Positions 16,522 through 26,970 of a stretch of DNA of 64,000 nt are shown one piece after another; the first letter of the stretch is position 1; each line of letters begins with the position of its first letter. The stretch is from an uncultured Prevotella sp. (lineage in GTDB: Bacteria > Bacteroidota > Bacteroidia > Bacteroidales > Bacteroidaceae). Location: the NCBI GenBank assembly GCA_934254985.1, contig CAKQMS010000010.1:13274-77273 (forward strand), given 5' to 3'. A program made the translations under genes and the position numbers. The notes under the pieces are model-generated. The model did no database searches. It was not told the DNA's origin and saw only the letters and a list, made by a program, of their open reading frames with translations.

Positions 16522-17913
16522 TTATTTATTCTTTACGATTTGTGCAGTAAATGTTGCTTCCGAAACTACCTTGTCGCCTACAAACATGTAACCCTTCATA
16601 GAGCTTATACCATGGCGTACAGGAGCAAGAAGTTCAACCTTGAAGAGTAGGGTGTCGCCAGGAACTACCTTCTGGCGGAACTTCACTTCATCGATACGCA
16701 AGAAGTAAGTAGACCAACGCTCAGGTTCTTCAACCTGATTTAGTACCAACAATCCACCACATTGCGCCATAGCCTCAATCTGCAATACTCCTGGCATTAC
16801 AGGCTCTTTAGGGAAGTGACCTACAAAGAAAGGTTCGTTGGCTGTTACGTTCTTAACACCTACGATACTTGTAGAACCTACGGCAATAATCTTGTCGACT
16901 AACTGCATAGGGTAGCGATGTGGTAACAGTTCGCGTATGCGAATATTGTCCATTACAGGTGCATCGTTAGGGTTGTAAACAGGAGCTTGAATCTCGTGTT
17001 TACGAATTTCCTTGCGCATCAAACGAGCAAACTTGTTGTTGATGGTATGACCAGGACGAGTAGCCACGATACGACCCTTGATAGGTTTGCCGATAAGTGC
17101 CATATCACCAATGATATCAAGGAGCTTATGGCGAGTACACTCGTTTTCCCACATCAAAGGCTTGTGCTGGATGTAGCCAATCTTCTTAGCATCCATGTGA
17201 GGAACGTTAAGTACGTCTGCAAGCTGATCAAGCTTCTCTTGAGTTACCTCGCGCTCATAGATAACAATAGCGTTATCCAAATCGCCACCCTTTATAAGGT
17301 TTGCTTCAAGCAAAGGTACGATATCGCGAACAAACACGAATGTGCGGGCAGGAGAAATCTCCTCACTAAAGTTGCGAATATCGTCGAGAGTTGCAAACTG
17401 GCTATTGATGAACTTAGACTGGAACGAGCACATAGCTGTGATGGAGAATTGCTCATCTGGTAATATTGTGATGCAAGAGCCAGTTTCTGGGTCCTTAACC
17501 TCTATCTTATGCTTGATGATATAATAGTCTTTAGGAGCATTCTGCTCTTCGATTCCAACCTCGTTGATTTTCTGTACATACTGAGTTGCAGAACCATCGA
17601 GGATAGGGAACTCAGGACCATTAACCTGAATCAAGCAGTTGTCGATGCCAAGGGCATAAAGGGCTGCCATACCATGTTCAATAGTAGAAACGCGGATGTT
17701 GCCTTCACCAAGCACGGTACCACGCTGAGTATCAACCACCTTCTCTGCTATAGCGTCGATAATAGGAGCGCCTTCAAGGTCGGTACGTTGAATTTTATAT
17801 CCTGTATTTTCAGGTGCAGGATTGAAGACTACAGTTAGGCTTAATCCTGTATGTAATCCTTTTCCGAAGAGGGAAAAGCTACCTTTCAAGGTTGTTTGTT
17901 TTTGTGCGTCCAT
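16522..17913 (-). CDS. lpxC: LpxC-FabZ bifunctional fusion protein
   Basis: Joins the committed lipid A enzyme, UDP-3-O-acyl-GlcNAc deacetylase (LpxC), to 3-hydroxyacyl-ACP dehydratase (FabZ). LpxC covers about residues 1-310: zinc ligands His80 (in STIEHG) and His262/Asp266 (in RHKLLDIIGD). FabZ covers about 315-463: LLPHRYPMQLVDKI and GHFPKEPVMPG with His366 and Glu380. This natural fusion is known across Bacteroidetes. The two domains compete for the same hydroxyacyl-ACP pool, lipid A synthesis versus fatty acid elongation, so a fixed 1:1 ratio may balance them (inference). Located between lpxD (14-bp gap) and lpxA (5-bp gap). Confidence 0.97.
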   Translation of the reverse strand: MDAQKQTTLKGSFSLFGKGLHTGLSLTVVFNPAPENTGYKIQRTDLEGAPIIDAIAEKVVDTQRGTVLGEGNIRVSTIEHGMAALYALGIDNCLIQVNGPEFPILDGSATQYVQKINEVGIEEQNAPKDYYIIKHKIEVKDPETGSCITILPDEQFSITAMCSFQSKFINSQFATLDDIRNFSEEISPARTFVFVRDIVPLLEANLIKGGDLDNAIVIYEREVTQEKLDQLADVLNVPHMDAKKIGYIQHKPLMWENECTRHKLLDIIGDMALIGKPIKGRIVATRPGHTINNKFARLMRKEIRKHEIQAPVYNPNDAPVMDNIRIRELLPHRYPMQLVDKIIAVGSTSIVGVKNVTANEPFFVGHFPKEPVMPGVLQIEAMAQCGGLLVLNQVEEPERWSTYFLRIDEVKFRQKVVPGDTLLFKVELLAPVRHGISSMKGYMFVGDKVVSEATFTAQIVKNK

Positions 17914-17927
17914 AATGGATAATATCT

Positions 17928-18962
17928 TTATTTTGTTTTTTTCAATTCGTCAACTTCCTTCTGCAATTTCTGAATTTGCTTATAGAGGTCTGGAAGTCTT
18001 TGGAAGATAGCCTGTGACTTGAAGTAAGGCAACTTCTCCATAGGAGGTGTACCGATAAGAGTCTGATCATCTTTCAAGCTACTTGGCACACCTGATTGTG
18101 CTCCAAGGAACACCTTGTTACCAATAGTGATATGACCGGCAATTCCAACCTGACCGCCAAACATACACCATTGACCAACCTTAGTGGAACCAGCAACACC
18201 AACCTGAGCGCTCATCACGGTATTTGCACCAATATCGGTATTGTGGGCAATCTGTACAAGGTTATCGAGCTTAACGCCTTTGCGAACGTATGTGCTACCC
18301 ATGGTAGAACGGTCGATACAGGTATTTGCGCCTATCTCTACATCATCTTCAATAGTTACGATACCAATCTGTGGAATCTTATCATAGCCATTCTCTGAAG
18401 GAGCGAAACCGAAGCCATCCGAACCTACTACGCTACCTGCATGAAGGGTCACACGATTACCAACATGACAATCATGATAGATAGTAACGTTAGGATAGAA
18501 CAAGCAGTCGTTGCCAACCTTGGCATTTTCGCAGATAACAACATTTGGATAAATCTGGCATCCGTCGCCAATAACAACATTATCGCCAATATATGCGAAT
18601 GCACCAATATATACATTTTCGCCAATCTTTGCCGAAGGAGAAACGAAAGCCAAAGAATCGATACCTGTCTTCTTAGGCTTCATAGATTCGTAGAGCTGCA
18701 AAAGCTTAGCCACGCATTCGTATGCGTTGTCTACCCTGACAAGGGTAGCCTTGGTAGGCTTTTCAAGTTCTACACTCTTATCCACAAGCACAATGCTTGA
18801 CTCTGTGTCATAGATATAATGTGTATATTTAGGATTTGAAAGGAACGAAATAGCACCAGGCTTTCCATCCTCAATCTTAGCAAATGTGTTAACAGTAGCG
18901 TTTTCGTCACCTTCAATAACGCCCTGTACGAACTGGGCAATTTGCTTAGCTGAAAATTCCAT
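17928..18962 (-). CDS. lpxD: UDP-3-O-acylglucosamine N-acyltransferase LpxD
   Basis: Third lipid A step: adds the N-linked hydroxyacyl chain to UDP-3-O-acyl-glucosamine. The 344 residues comprise an N-terminal uridine-binding domain (1-100), a long run of hexapeptide repeats (about 105-310) with the catalytic His240 in [10 protein letters not shown], and a C-terminal coiled helix (325-344, [17 protein letters not shown]) that packs the trimer. It is the first gene of the lpxD, lpxC-fabZ, lpxA unit, with a promoter-like element just upstream. Confidence 0.97.
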   Translation of the reverse strand: MEFSAKQIAQFVQGVIEGDENATVNTFAKIEDGKPGAISFLSNPKYTHYIYDTESSIVLVDKSVELEKPTKATLVRVDNAYECVAKLLQLYESMKPKKTGIDSLAFVSPSAKIGENVYIGAFAYIGDNVVIGDGCQIYPNVVICENAKVGNDCLFYPNVTIYHDCHVGNRVTLHAGSVVGSDGFGFAPSENGYDKIPQIGIVTIEDDVEIGANTCIDRSTMGSTYVRKGVKLDNLVQIAHNTDIGANTVMSAQVGVAGSTKVGQWCMFGGQVGIAGHITIGNKVFLGAQSGVPSSLKDDQTLIGTPPMEKLPYFKSQAIFQRLPDLYKQIQKLQKEVDELKKTK

Positions 18963-18990
18963 ATTTGTTTAATCGTTATGTTATAATTTG

Positions 18991-19019
18991 CAAATATAGC
19001 AATTTTTGCTGATATACAA
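18991..19019 (-). promoter_or_regulatory. Promoter of the lpxD-lpxC/fabZ-lpxA operon
   Basis: On the minus strand TATATTTG (18998-18991) is a full -7 element. A weak ATTG/TTG lies 18 bp upstream (19019-19017). The start codon is about 28 bp downstream. Confidence 0.55.
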
Positions 19020-19020
19020 T

Positions 19021-19065
19021 AAGGACTTGGATAATATTTGCGTTTTTTTTATTATCCAAGTCCTT
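19021..19065 (-). terminator. Hairpin after pyrF
   Basis: A perfect 15-bp stem (19021-19035 with 19051-19065, arm AAGGACTTGGATAAT) closes a 15-nt loop containing an A/T homopolymer. It lies between the pyrF stop and the lpxD promoter, so it ends the long phoH-to-pyrF unit. Confidence 0.75.
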
Positions 19066-19138
19066 AAATACTATATATTTGGTATTTTTACGCCAAAATA
19101 CTACAAAATAAAGCCAACATTAATATGTTATAATACTA

Positions 19139-19963
19139 TTATGCCAACTTTGCCAATTCTGCAGCCATTTGCTCCTGCAACTCCTTAGCTTTCTGACCTG
19201 CTACCTCAGCAAAGTCTTCGCCCTTGCTTGCGTAGATGATACCTCGTGAAGAGTTTACGAGCAAACCGCAATCCTTGGTCATACCATATTTGCATACTTC
19301 CTGAAGGCTACCACCCTGAGCACCTACGCCAGGAACAAGCAAGAAGTGAGTAGGGGCACACTTACGAATGTCGGCAAACATAGCACCCTGTGTAGCACCA
19401 ACGACATACATCATGTTCTCGTCATTTCCCCATTCTTGGCTCTTCTTCAAGACTTTCTCAAACAGGCGTTCGCCATTTGCGTCTGCTGTTAGCTGGAAGT
19501 CGTGAGAACCCTTATTGCTTGTCAATGCCAACAATACAACCCATTTTCCTTCATATGTAAGGAATGGAGTTACACTATCTTCGCCCATGTATGGAGCAAC
19601 AGTCAAAGCTTCTACATTATATTCCTCGAAGAAAGTCTTTGCATACATAGCTGACGTGTTGCCGATATCGCCACGCTTAGCATCTGCTATGATGAAATGA
19701 TTTGGATAATTCTTCTTCAAATAGTCAACTGTTTTCTCGAAAGCTACAAGACCCTTTACACCATAAGCCTCATAGAAAGCGAGGTTTGGCTTGTATGATA
19801 CACAATAGTCGGCAGTAGCGTCGATAATAGCCTTGTTGAATTCAAAGATTGGATCTTCCATTTCTGCAATATGCTGTGGCATCTTGCTGATATCTGTATC
19901 AAGACCTACACACAAGAATGATTTCTTGCTAAAAATCTGTTCTACGAGTTGTTTTCTGTTCAT
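19139..19963 (-). CDS. pyrF: Orotidine 5'-phosphate decarboxylase
   Basis: Last step of de novo UMP synthesis. The 274 residues belong to the longer (type 2) OMP decarboxylases: [12 protein letters not shown] near the N-terminus and the catalytic Asp-Lys signature [12 protein letters not shown] with Asp94, Lys96 and Asp99. PGVGAQGG (phosphate-binding loop) and SSRGIIYAS follow near the C-terminus. It is downstream of prfA (87-bp gap) and is probably the last gene of the phoH-purC-ubiE-aroE-purM-prfA-pyrF run. Confidence 0.96.
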   Translation of the reverse strand: MNRKQLVEQIFSKKSFLCVGLDTDISKMPQHIAEMEDPIFEFNKAIIDATADYCVSYKPNLAFYEAYGVKGLVAFEKTVDYLKKNYPNHFIIADAKRGDIGNTSAMYAKTFFEEYNVEALTVAPYMGEDSVTPFLTYEGKWVVLLALTSNKGSHDFQLTADANGERLFEKVLKKSQEWGNDENMMYVVGATQGAMFADIRKCAPTHFLLVPGVGAQGGSLQEVCKYGMTKDCGLLVNSSRGIIYASKGEDFAEVAGQKAKELQEQMAAELAKLA

Positions 19964-20050
19964 GATTATTCTATTGTTTTTGAACTTTTTAGTTGTTAAA
20001 CTCCAAGTTTCAGGAAATTATTTACTCTCTGTAAGTAGCTAAAAAGCATC

Positions 20051-21163
20051 TTACAATTCATTTTCCTTCATCTTTTCTGCATTCTCAGCCACGGTCAATG
20101 CGTCAATCATATCTTGGATGTTGCCGCCAAGAAAACCTTGAAGGTCATGAGTGGTATATCCAATACGATGGTCTGTCACACGACCTTGAGGGAAGTTATA
20201 TGTACGAATCTTTGCACTACGGTCGCCAGTAGAAACAAGGCTCTTACGGCGGTTAGCGATATCGTCTACATATTTCTGATGTTCCTTATCATAAATAAAT
20301 GTACGCAAGCGCGAAAGAGCACGTTCCTTATTCTTAGGTTGGTCGCGGGTTTCGGTACACTCGATAAGGATTTCTTCTGTTTCGCCAGTATTTGGATTCT
20401 TCCACATATAGCGCAAACGCACACCAGACTCTACCTTATTTACGTTCTGACCACCGGCACCACTTGATCGGAAGGTATCCCACTTGATTTCTCCCTCGTT
20501 GATGCTTACCTCAAACTTGTCTGCCTCTGGCAATACGGCTACAGTAGCAGCAGATGTCTGCATACGCCCATTTGATTCTGTTACAGGAACTCGCTGAACA
20601 CGATGTACTCCTGACTCATATTTCAAAGTACCATATACATCTTCGCCACTTACAGCAAAGTCAATCTCCTTATAACCGCCTACAGCACCTTCGCTTACGT
20701 CGGTTACTGAAAGTTGCCAACCCTTAGATTCGCAATAGCGCTTATACATCTGGAACAAGTCGCCAGCAAACAGGCAAGCCTCGTCGCCACCTGTTCCTGC
20801 ACGAATTTCCATCTGTACATTCTTTGCATCCTCAGGATCTTTTGGAACGAGCAATATCTTTATCTCTTCCTCTAGTTTTGGCTGCAATTCTTCGTTGGTT
20901 GTCAATTCTTCACGAGCCATCTCCTTCATTTCAGGATCGCTCTCATTAGCAAGGATATCTTTTGCCTCGCTAATAGAATTAAGACAATTAATATATCTCT
21001 TACGGGCGTTCATAATGTCGCCCAAATCCTTGTACTCTTTAGTCAGACGTACGTATCTCTGCTGGTCGGCAATTACTGAAGGGTCAGTAATGAGTGTCGA
21101 CACTTCCTCGTAACGGCTCTCAAGTCCGTCGAGTTTCTCCAAGATGCTGTTATTCTCTGGCAT
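20051..21163 (-). CDS. prfA: Peptide chain release factor 1
   Basis: Releases nascent peptides at UAA and UAG. The 370 residues carry the universal GGQ loop (Gly237, Gly238, Gln239 in GSGAGGQNVNKV) and the stop-codon-reading tripeptide PVT (193-195), where RF1 has P-x-T and RF2 has SPF, so this is RF1. The N-terminal helical domain and EIRAGTGGDEA are typical. It starts 15 bp after purM ends. Confidence 0.96.
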   Translation of the reverse strand: MPENNSILEKLDGLESRYEEVSTLITDPSVIADQQRYVRLTKEYKDLGDIMNARKRYINCLNSISEAKDILANESDPEMKEMAREELTTNEELQPKLEEEIKILLVPKDPEDAKNVQMEIRAGTGGDEACLFAGDLFQMYKRYCESKGWQLSVTDVSEGAVGGYKEIDFAVSGEDVYGTLKYESGVHRVQRVPVTESNGRMQTSAATVAVLPEADKFEVSINEGEIKWDTFRSSGAGGQNVNKVESGVRLRYMWKNPNTGETEEILIECTETRDQPKNKERALSRLRTFIYDKEHQKYVDDIANRRKSLVSTGDRSAKIRTYNFPQGRVTDHRIGYTTHDLQGFLGGNIQDMIDALTVAENAEKMKENEL

Positions 21164-21178
21164 TTTGTATTTATATGA

Positions 21179-22342
21179 TTAATAATTGAATTCTCCAAAT
21201 TCAGACTTAATAGTAAGGCTCTTTTCACCCTCTTCGATATGACCAACAATCTGAGCGTCAATATTGAAGCTACGGCTAATTTCGATAACCTTCTCGGCAA
21301 CTTCAGGGCGAACATATATCTCCATACGATGACCCATGTTGAATACCTGATACATTTCCTTCCAGTCAGTACCAGAGCAGTCGTGGATAGCTTTAAACAA
21401 TGGAGGTACAGGGAACATATTGTCCTTAACAACCTTACAATTGTCACCAACAAAGTGAAGAACCTTGGTCTGAGCACCACCTGTACAATGAACCATACCA
21501 TGAATTTCAGGACGAAGCTCATCAAGCAACTTCTTAATAACAGGTGCATAAGTACGAGTAGGAGAGAGCACAAGCTGACCTGCGTCAATGTCTACGCCCT
21601 CAACGCTATCTGTGAGTTTATATTTTCCGCTATAAACCAATTCGTCAGGCACTGCATGGTCGAAGCTTTCAGGATATTTCTCTGCAAGATATTTTGCAAA
21701 TACATCGTGGCGAGCACTTGTCAATCCATTTGAGCCCATTCCTCCGTTATATTTCTTTTCGTAGGTTGCTTGACCTGTTGAACTCAAACCTACAATAACA
21801 TCGCCAGGTTTAATATTTGCGTTGTCGATAACATCGCTACGCTTCATACGACAAGTAACGGTAGAATCGACAATTATTGTACGCACAAGGTCGCCAACGT
21901 CAGCAGTTTCGCCACCTGTAGGATAGATTCCTACGCCCATCTCGCGAAGTTCTGAAAGCAATTCGTCTGTACCATTAATGATAGCAGAGATTACTTCTCC
22001 TGGAACGAGCATCTTGTTGCGTCCGATGGTGCTTGATACAAGAATGTTGTCAACAGCACCCACACAAAGCAAGTCGTCGGTATTCATTACTATTGCATCC
22101 TGTGCAATACCTTTCCAAACATTTAGGTCACCAGTTTCTTTCCAATACATGTATGCCAAGCTCGACTTAGTGCCAGCTCCATCAGCATGCATGATATTGC
22201 AATATTCTGGGTCGCCACCCAATACGTCGGGAATAATCTTACAGAAAGCTTGTGGATACAAACCTTTGTCGATGTTTTTAATAGCGTTATGAACATCTTC
22301 TTTTGCGGCGCTAACGCCACGCATCATATACCTATTGTTCAT
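21179..22342 (-). CDS. purM: Phosphoribosylformylglycinamidine cyclo-ligase (AIR synthase)
   Basis: Closes the imidazole ring in purine synthesis, making AIR from FGAM with ATP. The 387 residues are somewhat longer than the common form of about 345. Signatures include HADGAGTKSSLAY, DAIVMNTDDLLCVG (the Mg/ATP site), YPTGGETADVGD and VHCTGGAQTKVLHF. The PurM-like two-domain fold is also used by other enzymes, but the purC gene nearby supports the assignment. An 89-bp gap separates it from aroE. Confidence 0.93.
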   Translation of the reverse strand: MNNRYMMRGVSAAKEDVHNAIKNIDKGLYPQAFCKIIPDVLGGDPEYCNIMHADGAGTKSSLAYMYWKETGDLNVWKGIAQDAIVMNTDDLLCVGAVDNILVSSTIGRNKMLVPGEVISAIINGTDELLSELREMGVGIYPTGGETADVGDLVRTIIVDSTVTCRMKRSDVIDNANIKPGDVIVGLSSTGQATYEKKYNGGMGSNGLTSARHDVFAKYLAEKYPESFDHAVPDELVYSGKYKLTDSVEGVDIDAGQLVLSPTRTYAPVIKKLLDELRPEIHGMVHCTGGAQTKVLHFVGDNCKVVKDNMFPVPPLFKAIHDCSGTDWKEMYQVFNMGHRMEIYVRPEVAEKVIEISRSFNIDAQIVGHIEEGEKSLTIKSEFGEFNY

Positions 22343-22431
22343 GGAGTGATGTTGTGTATTATTTAATTGTTTATTATTATCAATTTTATCGTAAGAACTG
22401 CTATAATGAGCAATCCTTTAGGGTGTTGTAC

Positions 22432-23178
22432 TTAATCCTTTGAATTCCAGAATGTCCAGCTAACAAAAGCTTGAAGAAGTAACATCTCAAGACCATTCTT
22501 TACTATTGCTCCTTGAGTCTTGCCTTTTTTCAAGAACAAGGTCTCGTCTGGATTATAGATTAGGTCGTAGAGTAGGGTGTGGCTATCCATAGCTTCGTAA
22601 GGAAGATTTGGACATTCATCGGTATGAGGATACATACCACATGGGGTGCAGTTTACTATCACGTTGTACTCCTTAATAATCTCAGGAGTCAACTTTTCAT
22701 ATTGGATAGTTCCTTCCACTTCGCGACGGCTCACAAACATAGTCTCTAATCCGAGAGACTTGAGTCCGTAGTTAATAGCTTTGCTGGCACCACCAGTTCC
22801 AAGTATTAGAGCTTTCTTGTGGCACTTCTCCAATAGCGGTTCGATGCTTTGGGTAAAACCAATCACATCACTATTGAAGCCTTTAAGTTCTACGTCGTCA
22901 CCCTTGTGAGTAACACGAATCACATTTACCGCTCCGATAGCCCTTGCTTCAGGACTTATCGCATCAAGATAACTTATCACCTTCTCCTTATAAGGGATGG
23001 TGACATTCAGACCCTTCAGTTCAGGGTTGGCGTCAACAACTTCCATCAGATTTTCTATCGATGGAATCTCGAAATTCACATACTCTGCGTCGATTCCTTC
23101 GTTTTGGAATTTCTCGTTGAAATATCCCTTAGAGAAAGAATGAACAAGAGGATAACCGATAAGTCCGTATTTGTCCAT
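22432..23178 (-). CDS. aroE: Shikimate dehydrogenase
   Basis: Reduces 3-dehydroshikimate to shikimate with NADPH in aromatic amino acid synthesis. In 248 residues the catalytic Lys64 lies in NVTIPYKEKV, Asp104 in GFNSDVIGF, and the nucleotide-binding loop GTGGAS at 127-132; YNPDETLFL and NGLEMLLLQA are further AroE blocks. It is on the short side for the family but complete. It follows ubiE/menG by 11 bp in the same operon. Confidence 0.95.
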   Translation of the reverse strand: MDKYGLIGYPLVHSFSKGYFNEKFQNEGIDAEYVNFEIPSIENLMEVVDANPELKGLNVTIPYKEKVISYLDAISPEARAIGAVNVIRVTHKGDDVELKGFNSDVIGFTQSIEPLLEKCHKKALILGTGGASKAINYGLKSLGLETMFVSRREVEGTIQYEKLTPEIIKEYNVIVNCTPCGMYPHTDECPNLPYEAMDSHTLLYDLIYNPDETLFLKKGKTQGAIVKNGLEMLLLQAFVSWTFWNSKD

Positions 23179-23189
23179 AAATTAACGAT

Positions 23190-23924
23190 TTATTTCTCGG
23201 CAAGATACATAGTGCAGATGCCGAAGGTGAGTCGCTTAAATGAGGCTTTTTTGAAGCCTGCTTTGTGGAATGCTTCCACCATCTGCTCGCCTTGCGGAAA
23301 GGCTTCGATAGTGGCTGTGAGATAACTATAGGCATCGTTGTCATTAGAGACAAGTTTGCCGTAAACAGGCAGAATGGTATGCGAATAGATAGCAAATAAC
23401 TGTCGCATAGGAAACGATACAGGACGTGTAAGTTCAACGATACTTAAATGTCCGCCAGGCTTCAGCACTCTGCACATTTCTTTTAATCCTTGATCCAAGT
23501 TGCCAAAGTTGCGAATACCAAAGGCTGCAGTCACGGCATCAAAAGTGTTATCAGCAAAAGACATCTTCATGCAATCTTCGCGTTGAAAACTGATTACATC
23601 CGACAGATGTTGAGCCTCAACCTTTTGGCGTCCGATATTCATCATGCCTTCCGACAGGTCGGCACCTATTATTTGCTTTGGCTTAAGCATCTTGGCTGCC
23701 TGAATAGCAAAGTCGCCTGTACCGGTAGCAATATCAAGAATATGCTGCGGATTCCATTTGGCAATCTGCTTAATAGCCTTTTTGCGCCATCCCTTGTCGA
23801 TATCGAACGATAGACGATGATTCAAAGTATCGTAAGTAGGAGCTATGTTATCGAACATTTTCTCCACCAACTGACCTTTGTCTCCTTTTCCGTCGTAGGG
23901 TTTTATTTCTTCCTGTTTGTACAT
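23190..23924 (-). CDS. menG: Demethylmenaquinone methyltransferase (UbiE/MenG)
   Basis: SAM-dependent C-methyltransferase that completes menaquinone, the respiratory quinone of this phylum. The 244 residues contain motif [12 protein letters not shown] (63-73), [11 protein letters not shown] (85-95), the UbiE signature [25 protein letters not shown] (positions about 137-161; described here by its key FGIRNF and LKPGG ends) and the N-terminal [16 protein letters not shown]. Bacteroidetes generally use menaquinone only, so MenG activity is more likely than the ubiquinone step. Confidence 0.94.
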   Translation of the reverse strand: MYKQEEIKPYDGKGDKGQLVEKMFDNIAPTYDTLNHRLSFDIDKGWRKKAIKQIAKWNPQHILDIATGTGDFAIQAAKMLKPKQIIGADLSEGMMNIGRQKVEAQHLSDVISFQREDCMKMSFADNTFDAVTAAFGIRNFGNLDQGLKEMCRVLKPGGHLSIVELTRPVSFPMRQLFAIYSHTILPVYGKLVSNDNDAYSYLTATIEAFPQGEQMVEAFHKAGFKKASFKRLTFGICTMYLAEK

Positions 23925-23990
23925 ATTATAGCAATAAAGGAGTTATGAGAGCAAACCTATATTTACTCCCACAACCCCTCATTATTATCT

Positions 23991-24938
23991 TTAGCGAGTA
24001 GCAAGAAACTCGCTGACATTCTTTTCGATACGAGCTGCGATGTCACCGCCTTCGAGAGCCTTATCAAACTTCTCGCCTGTGATATGCTCGTAGAGTTCGA
24101 TGTATCTCTCACTCACGCTTTCTGCATATTCATCAGTAATCTCAGGCATTGTCTGTCCAGGTTCGTTCATGAAGTTGTGTTCGATAAGCCATTGACGTAC
24201 GAACTCCTTAGAAAGCTGCTTCTGTGGCTCACCCTTTTCAAACTTCTCCTCATAGCCGTCTGCATAGAAATAGCGGCTTGAGTCTGGTGTGTGGATTTCG
24301 TCGATAAGATATACTTTACCATCACGCTTACCAAACTCATATTTAGTATCTACGAGGATAAGACCGTGCTTTGCAGCAATTTCCTGACCACGAGCAAAAA
24401 GCTTGCGTGTGTAGTCTTCCATCACTGCATAGTCTTCTGCGCTAACGATACCCTGAGCGATAATTTCTTCTTTAGAGATGTTGAGGTCGTGACCCTCATC
24501 AGCCTTTGTAGTAGGAGTGATAATAGGCTCTGGGAAACGCTGGTTTTCCTTCATTCCCTCAGGAAGCTTTACACCACAAATCTCACGACAACCATTCTTG
24601 TAGTCGCGCCATGCTGAACCTGTAAGGATACCGCGGATAATCATTTCTACGCGGAAGCCTTCGCATTTCAATCCAACTGTCACCATAGGGTCTGGAGTAG
24701 CAAGCTTCCAGTTAGGACAGATGTCTGCTGTAGCGTCAAGGAACTTAGCAGCTATCTGGTTCAATACCTGACCTTTGAAAGGAATACCCTTTGGCAAAAT
24801 AACATCAAATGCCGAAATACGGTCTGTTGCCACCATCACCATGATGTCATCATTGATGTTGTAAACGTCACGAACTTTGCCGTGATAAACACTCTTCTGT
24901 CCATTGAAATGGAAATCAGTCGTTGTTAATGCTTTCAT
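23991..24938 (-). CDS. purC: Phosphoribosylaminoimidazole-succinocarboxamide synthase
   Basis: Purine synthesis enzyme that joins aspartate to CAIR using ATP, giving SAICAR. The 315 residues have [11 protein letters not shown] (ATP loop), [33 protein letters not shown], and [13 protein letters not shown] with [13 protein letters not shown]. The length fits the longer, yeast-like single-domain SAICAR synthases. Its start overlaps the end of phoH by 23 bp, indicating coupled translation. Confidence 0.96.
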   Translation of the reverse strand: MKALTTTDFHFNGQKSVYHGKVRDVYNINDDIMVMVATDRISAFDVILPKGIPFKGQVLNQIAAKFLDATADICPNWKLATPDPMVTVGLKCEGFRVEMIIRGILTGSAWRDYKNGCREICGVKLPEGMKENQRFPEPIITPTTKADEGHDLNISKEEIIAQGIVSAEDYAVMEDYTRKLFARGQEIAAKHGLILVDTKYEFGKRDGKVYLIDEIHTPDSSRYFYADGYEEKFEKGEPQKQLSKEFVRQWLIEHNFMNEPGQTMPEITDEYAESVSERYIELYEHITGEKFDKALEGGDIAARIEKNVSEFLATR

Positions 24939-25896
24939 CTCTGTTATCTTTTTTTAAAGTTGCTTTATCATAAGCGTCGTAGGCATTCACGATACGAGTC
25001 ACGAGTTTGTGTCTCACGATATCCTTCTGATTGAAGTATACCATCGCTATACCTTCTGTGTTTTTCAATATTGACAACGCCTCGCGCAGTCCGCATTTCG
25101 ATTGTTTTGGCAAGTCAACCTGTGTAAGGTCGCCTGTAATCATCATTTTTGTGTTCCATCCCATACGGGTCAAGAACATGCGCAATTGGGCTGGGGTGGT
25201 ATTTTGTGCCTCATCTAGTATTACTATGGCGTCGCTCAAAGTACGTCCACGCATAAATGCCAATGGGCAAATCTGAATTATTCGTTTCTCCATCATATCC
25301 TGAAGTTTTACTCCTGGGAGCATATCTTCAAGGGCATCATAGAGAGGTTGTAGATACGGATCTATCTTATCTTTGATATCACCAGGAAGGAAACCTAACT
25401 TCTCTCCGGCCTCAACAGCAGGACGACAGAGAATAATCTTCTTTGCGGTCTTTTCCTTCAAAGCCTTTACAGCAAGAGCGATGCTAAGATAGGTTTTACC
25501 AGTTCCTGCAGGACCTACTGCAAATATCATATCGTTTTCGTAATAGGCATCGATAAGCTTCTGCTGGTTTTCGGATTTACTCTTTATAGGGCGACCAGAC
25601 ATGCTGTATACGATAACTCCTTTCGAGCTTTCTGAAGCTGTTTTGCGTCCCTTAATGATATCAAGGATATCTTCCTCCGATATTGTATTGTGAGTCAACA
25701 GATGCTTTCGCATTGTTTCCACATCTTCCTCTATCTTAGCTATTTCCTCCTCGTCGCCAAGAACTCGCAAAACGTTGCCACGAGCCATTATCCTTAGCTT
25801 AGGAAATAACGATTTCACCATCTGCAAATGACAGTTGCCTACACCATAGAACATTATTGGATCTATGTCTTCGAGTACAATATGTTTCTCTATCAA
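24916..25896 (-). CDS. phoH: PhoH family ATPase
   Basis: Cytoplasmic P-loop NTPase of the PhoH family, related to the N-terminal half of SF1 helicases; linked in other bacteria to RNA metabolism and rRNA maturation. Within 326 residues an N-terminal KH-like region (1-95) precedes Walker [12 protein letters not shown] (127-137), [19 protein letters not shown], and Walker [13 protein letters not shown] (about 223-234). It is the first gene of a seven-gene minus-strand run, with a well-formed promoter about 35 bp upstream. Confidence 0.93.
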   Translation of the reverse strand: MIEKHIVLEDIDPIMFYGVGNCHLQMVKSLFPKLRIMARGNVLRVLGDEEEIAKIEEDVETMRKHLLTHNTISEEDILDIIKGRKTASESSKGVIVYSMSGRPIKSKSENQQKLIDAYYENDMIFAVGPAGTGKTYLSIALAVKALKEKTAKKIILCRPAVEAGEKLGFLPGDIKDKIDPYLQPLYDALEDMLPGVKLQDMMEKRIIQICPLAFMRGRTLSDAIVILDEAQNTTPAQLRMFLTRMGWNTKMMITGDLTQVDLPKQSKCGLREALSILKNTEGIAMVYFNQKDIVRHKLVTRIVNAYDAYDKATLKKDNRDESINND

Positions 25897-25931
25897 AGTC
25901 TTATTCTTATTATTTAATTTGTTAAACGCTG

Positions 25932-25962
25932 CAAAATTACAACTTTAATTGCGAAACACAAA
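25932..25962 (-). promoter_or_regulatory. Promoter of the phoH-purC-menG-aroE-purM-prfA-pyrF run
   Basis: Minus strand TTTG (25962-25959), 19-bp spacer, TAATTTTG (25939-25932): an exact consensus match. It is divergent from the promoter at 26045-26075. Confidence 0.8.
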
Positions 25963-26044
25963 ATAAAGCGTCAAATATTTCTATTTGTAAGAGTATAACT
26001 CTGATTATCTAATTATAAAAACTGTTTATTTTCTTTTTAATTCT

Positions 26045-26075
26045 TTTGAAATTACGTATTCTTGTATTATCTTTG
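26045..26075 (+). promoter_or_regulatory. Promoter of the DUF5715-like gene
   Basis: TTTG (26045-26048), a 19-bp spacer and TATCTTTG (26068-26075) match the consensus. The ATG is 26 bp downstream. Confidence 0.8.
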
Positions 26076-26101
26076 CATGTCGAAAAAAACAAATATAGAA
26101 A

Positions 26102-26917
26102 ATGAAAAAATCGAAATCTGCATACCTTCAGGGCTTTATTGCAACCACCATCACACTTGCTCTTGTAAGATGTGTTTTTCCAAGTGTAGCAGGCAACATG
26201 GACGAGAATTCAGCCATTACATCGAAACAAACATCCATAGACAGAACAAGCAAAGATAGCGTTGCAAATGAATTAATTGACAATCAGGCAAATAACTTTG
26301 TTGCTCATTCGGTAAAATCGAGGTTTTTCGCCCCTGACGGTTCTCTTACTAAAAATAAAATATGGAGTGTACCTGGATTTCAGAACACATTCCCAGACCA
26401 AAATGACGTTCAGCTAGCTTCTGCACAAAAATGGGGAGTAAAACCTGTACACAATCGAGCTGATGCAGAAAAGCGCAAGGCAGAACTTGTTTATATTGGC
26501 TCTAATCCATTCTTCCATGTAGACAAGCTCAACAATAGTATTCCTTATCTTGTTCCTCGCGCTTCGATTTTGCTACAGGATATTGGTCGCAACTTCTTTG
26601 ATAGCCTACAATGTAAGGGTATTCCTTTGCACAAGATTATTGTAACAAGCGTGCTTCGTACTACTGACGATGTAGCTCGTCTTCGCCAACGCAATAGTAA
26701 TGCAACGGAGAATAGTTGCCACCTTTATGCCACTACTTTCGACGTATGTTATAATAGGTATAAGACAGTAGAGGCTCCTGGCGAACAACGTCGAGCTGTC
26801 AGAAATGACACGTTGAAATGGGTGTTTAGCGAAGTTTTGCAAGATATGCGAGAGGCTAATCGTTGCTGGATTAAGTATGAAGTAAAGCAGGGTTGCTTCC
26901 ACATCACGGTAAGATAA
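26102..26917 (+). CDS. Exported DUF5715-like protein with M15-type peptidase motifs
   Basis: A 271-residue protein with an N-terminal hydrophobic segment (about 8-30) after KKSKS, so secreted or membrane-anchored. The central and C-terminal part carries TSVLRTTDD (182-190), NSCHLYATTFD with His207 and Asp214, and CFHIT with His267. The pattern S-x-H-x6-D followed by a late His matches the zinc site of M15/VanY-type D,D-peptidases, and the protein resembles what is annotated as DUF5715 in Bacteroidetes. A role in trimming peptidoglycan in the periplasm is inferred, not shown. It is followed after 53 bp by a TPR protein gene that is probably in the same transcript. Confidence 0.75.
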   Translation: MKKSKSAYLQGFIATTITLALVRCVFPSVAGNMDENSAITSKQTSIDRTSKDSVANELIDNQANNFVAHSVKSRFFAPDGSLTKNKIWSVPGFQNTFPDQNDVQLASAQKWGVKPVHNRADAEKRKAELVYIGSNPFFHVDKLNNSIPYLVPRASILLQDIGRNFFDSLQCKGIPLHKIIVTSVLRTTDDVARLRQRNSNATENSCHLYATTFDVCYNRYKTVEAPGEQRRAVRNDTLKWVFSEVLQDMREANRCWIKYEVKQGCFHITVR

Positions 26918-26970
26918 TTCTTGTTTGCCCCATACAACCAGAACAAAGATAAAATGAGAAAAAATTGCTT